A stretch of 64,000 nucleotides of DNA, taken from NCBI GenBank assembly GCA_930990065.1, contig CAKNOA010000003.1:21022-85021 (forward strand), given 5' to 3'. This document shows positions 58,567 to 64,000 of this stretch, one piece after another; the stretch's first letter is position 1; every line of letters starts with the position of its first letter. A program made the translations under genes and the position numbers. This DNA is from an uncultured Clostridia bacterium (GTDB lineage Bacteria > Bacillota > Clostridia > Oscillospirales > Acutalibacteraceae). Below the pieces are notes generated by a model. The model saw only the letters and a program-made list of their open reading frames with translations, did no database searches and was not told the origin of the DNA.

Positions 58567-59076
58567 TTATTCTTCCTTTTTTTCAAAAAAGCTCATAAAT
58601 CCTTCTTGTTCCGGCGTAATATCCCGGTGCAAAGGATTATAAAAACTGCCATGAACCGGCGCCGGGGAACCCCCATTGGTCTTTTTGACCGGCACATCGG
58701 CTTCTTCCTTACTGTCCTCTTTTTTCTGTTCTTCGGTTAACCGGGCGCGCAGCGTCTGGATTTCTTTTTTCAAATGTTCAATTTCCTTGCGGGCTTCGTC
58801 CGCTTCCATCCGGGCCCGGGATGAATCGCTCAAATAATCCCGCACCTGGGCGCGCATGCCTTCTGTGAGCTCTTCTTGCTTATGTTTTTCATCGCAGTAA
58901 CTCAGGGCGGTTACCACGGCTGCCTTCACCAGAGAAACGCCTTCGTTGTTCGTTGTGAGCGACAAAATGGCGTTTTCCACTTCTTTGCCAACTTTCATCA
59001 CATATTCCTGCTCGTCTTCCGTCAGCAATGCGCAGGAGATCCCGCAAATATTCAGTTTAACCTTGTTTTTGCTCAT
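58567..59076 (-). CDS. zapA: cell division protein ZapA
   Basis: A 169-residue protein: ZapA domain (about 1-95; KVKLNICGISCALLTEDEQEYV, NEGVSLVKAAVVTALSY), then a coiled coil (about 85-135) and a polar tail. ZapA cross-links FtsZ filaments at the division site. The coiled coil tail is longer than in E. coli ZapA (109 residues) but normal for Clostridia. It has a promoter at 59128-59156. Confidence 0.92.
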   Translation of the reverse strand: MSKNKVKLNICGISCALLTEDEQEYVMKVGKEVENAILSLTTNNEGVSLVKAAVVTALSYCDEKHKQEELTEGMRAQVRDYLSDSSRARMEADEARKEIEHLKKEIQTLRARLTEEQKKEDSKEEADVPVKKTNGGSPAPVHGSFYNPLHRDITPEQEGFMSFFEKKEE

Positions 59077-59127
59077 AACAGCTCCCGTCCTTTTCCGGGG
59101 AATGATCTCCCTCTGTTTTCATTCCTT

Positions 59128-59156
59128 ATTATACGGCATTTGCGAACGGGTGAAAA
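59128..59156 (-). promoter_or_regulatory. promoter of zapA
   Basis: TTTTCA (59151-59156), 17-bp spacer, TATAAT (59128-59133) on the minus strand. Confidence 0.65.
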
Positions 59157-59167
59157 GCCCCGTTACA

Positions 59168-59254
59168 AGGAAAAAAACGTTTTCCTAAGCAAAATAACGA
59201 AAATTTCGTTCTTCCTGTTTTTTCCTTGCCATCCTGAGGAAAAACCGTTATACT
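59168..59254 (+). promoter_or_regulatory. glgP promoter and upstream AAAACGTTTT palindrome
   Basis: TTGCCA (59226-59231), 17-bp spacer, TATACT (59249-59254); the leader is about 140 bases and holds GGAGGG (59390-59395) before the ATG. A palindromic core AAAACGTTTT lies near 59171-59182, upstream of the -35, similar in form to the pckG palindrome. Confidence 0.65.
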
Positions 59255-59402
59255 AATTTATAGGTCTGTATGGACACAATTCGTGCAGATTTTTTTATTT
59301 TCTTTCTTGTTTTTACCCATTCACGATTTTTTACAATTCTGTTCTTTTCGAATTATTTTGAGCAGAATCACAAATCATCATATGGATATGGAGGGTATTG
59401 CT

Positions 59403-61826
59403 ATGAAATTTGACCTTACATCCGCTCAGGTCAAAACCATGATCGTGGATAAGCTTTCCCACAACTTCGGCGTCAGCCCGGAAAACGCTACCGACGAACA
59501 GTTCTATAAGGCCTGCGCGTTGATCCTGCGGGATTTGATGGTGTGCCGCTATAGCGAACTGCGCAAAAAGGCAAACGAAGCCGGCACGAAATGCGTATAC
59601 TATTTATGTATGGAATTCCTGCTGGGCCGTTCTTTGCGTAACACTCTTTTTAACCTGAATTTGGAAGACACCTTCCGCACGGCGCTGGGGAGTATGGACG
59701 TCAAGCTGGATAACCTGTTTGAGCAGGAACCCGATGCCGGTCTGGGCAACGGGGGGCTGGGCCGTCTGGCGGCCTGTTTCCTGGATGGCCTTGCGTCCCA
59801 AGGGTACAGTGCCATCGGTTACAGCCTGCGGTATGAATACGGCATCTTCCGCCAGAAGCTGGTCGAAGGCTGGCAGACCGAACTGCCCGACTTCTGGCTG
59901 CCCGGCGGCCGTGTGTGGATGCAGGAAGTACCCGAATCCGCTGTGGAAGTCCACTTGGATGGCCATGTGGAAGAAAGCTGGGACAACAACTTCCATGTAA
60001 CCCGTCATAAAGATTATACCGCCCTAACGGCGATTCCATATGATATGTATATCGCCGGCAAAGACGGCAAGGGTATCGCCCGGCTGCGCCTGTGGAAAGC
60101 GGATACGGCTGCTTTTGATATGGGCCTGTTTAACTCCGGCAACTATATGCGCGCGATGGAACGGGAAGCCATGGCGGAAGTCATCACCAAAGTGCTGTAT
60201 CCCGAAGATAACCACGCCGAAGGCAAGAGCCTGCGCCTGATGCAGCAGTACTTCCTGGTGTCCGCTACCATTCAGGATATTATCCGCCGTCATCTGTTGC
60301 ACCATGCGACCTTGGATGATCTGCCCGAGTGCGCCGCCATTCATCTGAACGATACGCATCCTGTTTTGGTGATTCCGGAAATGATGCGCATTATGCTTGA
60401 CGAATGTGGGTATGGCTGGGATAACGCTTGGGATATCGTCACCCGTACGGTGGGGTACACCAACCACACCGTTATGGCCGAAGCGCTGGAATGTTGGGGT
60501 GTGGATCTGTTCAAATTCCATTTGCCCCGCATTTACCAGATCGTCGAAGAAATCAACCGCCGTTTCTGTGCCGAAATGCACGCCCGCGGTGTGGATGGTT
60601 ATAAAGTGGGCCGTATGGCGCCGCTCAATGACGGCTATGTAAAAATGGCCAATCTGGCCGTAATCAGCAGCCACCATGTCAACGGTGTGTCGGCGCTGCA
60701 CAGCCAGATTTTGAAGGATTCGGTATTCCACGATTTCTACACCGTGATGCCGCAAAAGTTCACGAATGTCACCAACGGCATTGCGCACCGCCGCTGGCTG
60801 AATCAGGCTAACCCGGATCTGGCTGCTCTTATTACGGAGCTGATCGGGGAAGGTTATATTTACGACGCTTCGGAACTGGAAAAGCTGCTGCCTTATCAGA
60901 ACGATGCATCGGTGCTCAGCCGCATGCAGAAAATCAAGCGGTCTAACAAAGAAAGACTGGCTGCGTACGTGAAAAAGGCCAACGGTATTACCCTGGATCC
61001 GGATTCCATTTTCGATGTGCAGGTCAAACGTATGCATGAATACAAGCGCCAGCACATGAACGCGTTGCACATTCTGGCGGAATACCAGTGGCTGCGCGAC
61101 AATCCCCAGGCCGACTACGTGCCCCACACCTATTTCTTCGGGGCCAAGAGCGCACCGGGTTACCACTTTGCCAAACAGATGATCCGCTTCATCGTCACCC
61201 TGGGCAATGTGATCAACAATGATCCCCGTGTCAACCAGAAGTTGAAAGTTGTCTTTATGGAAAACTACTCGGTATCCCTGGCGGAACTGATGATTCCCGC
61301 TGCGGAAATCAGCGAACAGATCTCGCTGGCCGGTACGGAAGCCAGCGGCACGTCGAACATGAAGTTCATGATCAACTCGGCTTTGACGTTGGGCACGCTG
61401 GACGGTGCCAATGTGGAAATTCACGACGCGGTGGGCAGTGAAAATATGTTCCTGTTCGGTTTGACAACACCGGAAGTCAATTCCCTCAAGCGCGGGTATA
61501 ACCCCCGGGTGTATGTGGATAATAATCCTGTCATCCGCAGGGCGATTGAAGAAGTCAACCACGGCATTGGTGGCGTGAATTTCAACGAGATTTATCGTTC
61601 GCTCACCAGTTCTGACCCGTATATGGTTATGGCCGACTTTGAATCGTACAGCACGGCGCAGAAGAAAGCCCAGAACCTCTACCGTTCCGACCCCACGGCT
61701 TGGACGCGTATGGGCCTGATTAACACCGCCCATGCCGGTATTTTTGCGGCTGACCGCGCCATTCGCGAGTATGCGGACAACATCTGGTTTGCTTCCCCCA
61801 TTCCGGACGATACGGATGAGGACTAA
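59403..61826 (+). CDS. glgP: glycogen/alpha-glucan phosphorylase
   Basis: An 807-residue PLP enzyme that cleaves glycogen or maltodextrin with phosphate to glucose 1-phosphate. Start ATG 59403 (GGAGGG 7 bp ahead). Seen: YYLCMEFLLGRSLRN, EPDAGLGNGGLGRLAACFLD, NDTHPVLVIPEMMRI, FTNVTNGIAHRRWL, VKRMHEYKRQHMNALHI and the PLP-lysine stretch EASGTSNMKFMINSALTLGT. Length and motifs fit bacterial GlgP/MalP. The codon use is biased like fba and pckG. The GH13 enzyme follows after a terminator and is a functional partner. Confidence 0.97.
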   Translation: MKFDLTSAQVKTMIVDKLSHNFGVSPENATDEQFYKACALILRDLMVCRYSELRKKANEAGTKCVYYLCMEFLLGRSLRNTLFNLNLEDTFRTALGSMDVKLDNLFEQEPDAGLGNGGLGRLAACFLDGLASQGYSAIGYSLRYEYGIFRQKLVEGWQTELPDFWLPGGRVWMQEVPESAVEVHLDGHVEESWDNNFHVTRHKDYTALTAIPYDMYIAGKDGKGIARLRLWKADTAAFDMGLFNSGNYMRAMEREAMAEVITKVLYPEDNHAEGKSLRLMQQYFLVSATIQDIIRRHLLHHATLDDLPECAAIHLNDTHPVLVIPEMMRIMLDECGYGWDNAWDIVTRTVGYTNHTVMAEALECWGVDLFKFHLPRIYQIVEEINRRFCAEMHARGVDGYKVGRMAPLNDGYVKMANLAVISSHHVNGVSALHSQILKDSVFHDFYTVMPQKFTNVTNGIAHRRWLNQANPDLAALITELIGEGYIYDASELEKLLPYQNDASVLSRMQKIKRSNKERLAAYVKKANGITLDPDSIFDVQVKRMHEYKRQHMNALHILAEYQWLRDNPQADYVPHTYFFGAKSAPGYHFAKQMIRFIVTLGNVINNDPRVNQKLKVVFMENYSVSLAELMIPAAEISEQISLAGTEASGTSNMKFMINSALTLGTLDGANVEIHDAVGSENMFLFGLTTPEVNSLKRGYNPRVYVDNNPVIRRAIEEVNHGIGGVNFNEIYRSLTSSDPYMVMADFESYSTAQKKAQNLYRSDPTAWTRMGLINTAHAGIFAADRAIREYADNIWFASPIPDDTDED

Positions 61827-61840
61827 GCACTCCTGAACCC

Positions 61841-61875
61841 AAAAGGCGGCCTGACCTCAAGCCGCCTTTTCTCTA
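61841..61875 (+). terminator. terminator of glgP
   Basis: Perfect stem AAAAGGCGGC/GCCGCCTTTT (61841-61870), followed by CTCTATTT. Confidence 0.88.
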
Positions 61876-61904
61876 TTTCCGTATAGTAAAGGAATGACGT
61901 TATC

Positions 61905-63875
61905 ATGTTCAATTCGCGCAGCCCGATTTACCGCTGTCCCACCGGGGCAGTCGCCGATGGAACGAATATTCACTTTAAAATTAACCTGCCGCGCAACCTG
62001 CGGGTTACCGGCGCGTTTCTGTGTGTGGAAAACGACAACGGCCCCGTGCGCCGCGATTCCATGTTTTGGTGCGGCCAGCAGGATGCCAGCAACGAATGGT
62101 GGGAATGCGATTATGCACCCGAAAAACCCGGCCTGTATTTCTATTACTTCGAAATTTTGACCTGGAGCGGCACCATGCGCCTGTCCCGCGTGCAGGGGGG
62201 CGAAGCCGTGCTGGGGGGCATGGAACGCTGGCAGCTCACCGTCTACCGCCACGACTACACGTCACCGGATTGGCCGGCCGGCGGGATTATGTATCAGATT
62301 TTCCCCGACCGCTTTGCCTGTTCGGGGGTCAAAAAAGAAAATGTCCCGTCCGACCGGCATGGCCATGCCGACTGGCTGGAAGAACCCGAATGGCGCCCCA
62401 ATGAACGGGGCGAAGTGCTCAACAAAGATTTCTTTGGCGGCGATTTACGGGGTATTGAAGAAAAATTGCCGTATTTAAAGGAACTGGGTGTCACGTGCCT
62501 GTACCTGAACCCGATTTTCGAGTCCCATTCGAATCACCGGTACGACACCGCGAATTATGAAAAAATTGATCCCACTTTGGGTACCAACGAAGATTTTGAG
62601 CGACTGGCCAATTGTGCCAAAGCTTATGGTATTCGTATCATGCTCGATGGTGTGTTCAGCCACACCGGCAGCGACAGCATTTATTTTAATAAAGAAAACC
62701 GGTACCCCACCCCTGGCGCCTGCCAGTCGCAGGACAGCCCCTACTATCCGTGGTACTCGTTTTCCCATTGGCCGGACCAGTACAACTGCTGGTGGGGCTT
62801 CCCCACCCTGCCCAATGTGGATGAAACGAACCCCTCGTTTGATGCCTATATCAACGGGGAAAACGGCATCTGCCGTACGTGGCTGCGCCGCGGGGCATCG
62901 GCCTGGCGGTTGGACGTGGCCGATGAACTGCCCGACGTATTTTTGGATCATTTAAACGCCGCGGCCAAAGCCGAAGACCCCCAGGCAATCGTCTTAGGCG
63001 AAGTATGGGAAGATGCCAGCAATAAATCCGCCTATGGTGTGCGCCGCCGGTACCTGTTGGGCGGCCAGCTGGATTCCGTCATGAACTATCCGTTCCGCGA
63101 CGCCATTTTGGGTTTCTTGCGGGGCGGCAATCCATCGGATATGATGGAAATCATCCTCAATGTGCTGGAAAACTACCCGCCCCATGTCATCCGCATTTTG
63201 ATGAACCACATCGGTACCCACGACACCGACCGGGCGATTACGGCTCTGGCCGGGGAACCCGCGGGAAACCGGGGGCGTGACTGGCAGAGCGTCACCCATA
63301 TGACGCCGGAACAGTACAGCCGGGGGATTATCCTGATGAAACTGGCTTCGGTCATGCAATACACGCTTCCGGGTGTCCCCTGCATTTATTACGGGGATGA
63401 AGCCGGTGTGGAAGGCTACCGTGACCCGTTTAACCGTACGTGTTACCCCTGGGGCCAGGAAAACCAAGAATTGCTGGACTGGTACCGCCAGCTGGGTGCC
63501 CTTCGCAAAAGTTTACCCTGCTTGCGGGACGGCAGCTTTGAACCTCTCATGGCGTATGGCCATACCATGTCCTATCTGCGCCGTGGGGCCGGACAGGAAC
63601 TGATGATTGCGATTAACGCCGGGGATCAGCCGGCCGAAATTCCCGTGGCGCCCTGGTGGGGCGAAAGCCAAACCCTTTTGGGACAACGGGACGAAAACGG
63701 CTGTCTGCCGCCGCTCTCTTGTTTGGTAATGGTGCGGTCCGTCAAAGGCGAAGACGGCGACAATGAACCGGAAGAAACCGATACTTCCACCGTCAGCCTG
63801 ACCATTCCGCCTGAATCTGCCTCGCGCATCCTGACCACACTTCCCAAGGACCCGGAAAACAACGAAAAAGCATAA
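61905..63875 (+). CDS. GH13 alpha-glucan hydrolase (neopullulanase/cyclomaltodextrinase-like)
   Basis: A 656-residue enzyme with an N-terminal beta domain (about 1-115), the GH13 barrel (about 120-560) and a C-terminal domain plus acidic tail. GH13 regions: LDGVFSHTG (region I His), WRLDVADELPDVF (nucleophile Asp), VLGEVWEDA (acid/base Glu) and NHIGTHDTDR (stabilising His/Asp). No signal peptide is visible, so it most likely trims maltodextrins or cyclodextrins in the cytoplasm, feeding GlgP. Substrate range cannot be told from sequence. Confidence 0.92.
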   Translation: MFNSRSPIYRCPTGAVADGTNIHFKINLPRNLRVTGAFLCVENDNGPVRRDSMFWCGQQDASNEWWECDYAPEKPGLYFYYFEILTWSGTMRLSRVQGGEAVLGGMERWQLTVYRHDYTSPDWPAGGIMYQIFPDRFACSGVKKENVPSDRHGHADWLEEPEWRPNERGEVLNKDFFGGDLRGIEEKLPYLKELGVTCLYLNPIFESHSNHRYDTANYEKIDPTLGTNEDFERLANCAKAYGIRIMLDGVFSHTGSDSIYFNKENRYPTPGACQSQDSPYYPWYSFSHWPDQYNCWWGFPTLPNVDETNPSFDAYINGENGICRTWLRRGASAWRLDVADELPDVFLDHLNAAAKAEDPQAIVLGEVWEDASNKSAYGVRRRYLLGGQLDSVMNYPFRDAILGFLRGGNPSDMMEIILNVLENYPPHVIRILMNHIGTHDTDRAITALAGEPAGNRGRDWQSVTHMTPEQYSRGIILMKLASVMQYTLPGVPCIYYGDEAGVEGYRDPFNRTCYPWGQENQELLDWYRQLGALRKSLPCLRDGSFEPLMAYGHTMSYLRRGAGQELMIAINAGDQPAEIPVAPWWGESQTLLGQRDENGCLPPLSCLVMVRSVKGEDGDNEPEETDTSTVSLTIPPESASRILTTLPKDPENNEKA

Positions 63876-63894
63876 AAAACTTTTTTCTTACCCC

Positions 63895-63923
63895 TTGACA
63901 TTTATTTCCCTCTGGGCTATAAT
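63895..63923 (+). promoter_or_regulatory. consensus promoter of the tRNA-Arg gene
   Basis: TTGACA (63895-63900), 17-bp spacer, TATAAT (63918-63923). Confidence 0.9.
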
Positions 63924-63946
63924 AATAAAGCTGTCAAACAGCTTAT

Positions 63947-64000
63947 GCGCTCGTAGCTCAGCTGGATAGAGTGTCTGACTACGAATCAGAAGGTCGGGGG
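63947..64000 (+). tRNA. tRNA-Arg (ACG), cut by window edge
   Basis: Acceptor start GCGCTCG, D arm TAGCTCAGCTGGATAGAGT, anticodon stem TCTGA with loop CTACGAA and TCAGA, so the anticodon is ACG (Arg; inosine-modified in the mature tRNA). The variable region follows, and the T arm and 3' end lie outside the window. Confidence 0.95.

Noticed and set aside
60024..61733. 569-residue minus-strand frame over glgP
   Set aside because: Antisense shadow of glgP with no family signature.

Overview
The window reads as chromosome from a Gram-positive anaerobe of the class Clostridia, most likely in the Oscillospiraceae/Ruminococcaceae neighbourhood. The evidence is mixed: moderately high GC coding sequence with strong GGAGG ribosome sites; consensus TTGACA-17-TATAAT promoters; two T-box leaders and an FMN riboswitch; ECF-type vitamin/amino-acid transporters; an anaerobic ribonucleotide reductase pair; GTP-type PEP carboxykinase; and LCP, YfhO and mre/min wall and division genes. 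The genus assignment is inference.

Layout. 1-7.9 kb: a cut-off aminotransferase, a PH/DnaJ-C-like membrane protein, an LCP wall ligase, and a divergent YfhO / GT2 / threonine aldolase operon. 7.9-15.4 kb: a self-regulating HTH plus membrane protein pair, ilvD, a riboswitch-controlled riboflavin transporter ribU, a sugar isomerase-like TIM barrel, an HxlR regulator, fba, a HAD phosphatase and a Qnr-like pentapeptide protein. 15.4-18.4 kb: nrdDG behind candidate NrdR and DnaA boxes; the NrdD here has Ser where the glycyl-radical Gly should be. 18.4-22.1 kb: a four-gene signalling operon (response regulator, histidine kinase, membrane protein, C39 peptidase-like protein) with repeated GATACAA motifs at two of its promoters. 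22.2-31.4 kb: gldA, a zinc-ribbon/GYP-repeat membrane protein, a GH97 glycosidase, an E2-like acyltransferase lacking its catalytic His, a 27-residue membrane peptide, a tandem-AAA protein, a methyltransferase and an acetyltransferase.

31.4-39.6 kb: the polA-rlmA-rimI-dusB operon, divergent tsaD, and pckG under a promoter that carries a LacI-type palindrome. 39.6-43.1 kb: a complete ECF transporter (trpP-like S component, two ATPases, T component) behind a T-box whose specifier reads UGG (Trp). 43.1-49.1 kb: hisS-aspS behind a T-box with Asp specifier GAC, followed by a metallo-hydrolase, a split chromate-type transporter with an early stop in its first half, and a tandem DUF2442-like protein. 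49.1-59.1 kb: the cell shape and division block (mgsA, minD, mrdA, mreD, mreC, mreB), DUF4321, dut, a U32 protein and zapA. 59.1-64 kb: glycogen phosphorylase and a GH13 amylase-type enzyme, then the start of a tRNA-Arg(ACG) gene.

The genes are mostly core metabolism, wall synthesis and translation. No prophage, IS element or CRISPR array was seen. The most unusual items are the NrdD Gly-to-Ser change, the early stop in the chromate transporter, the signalling cassette with its repeated promoter motif, the inverted-repeat operator of the small HTH gene, and the Trp T-box in front of a whole ECF module.
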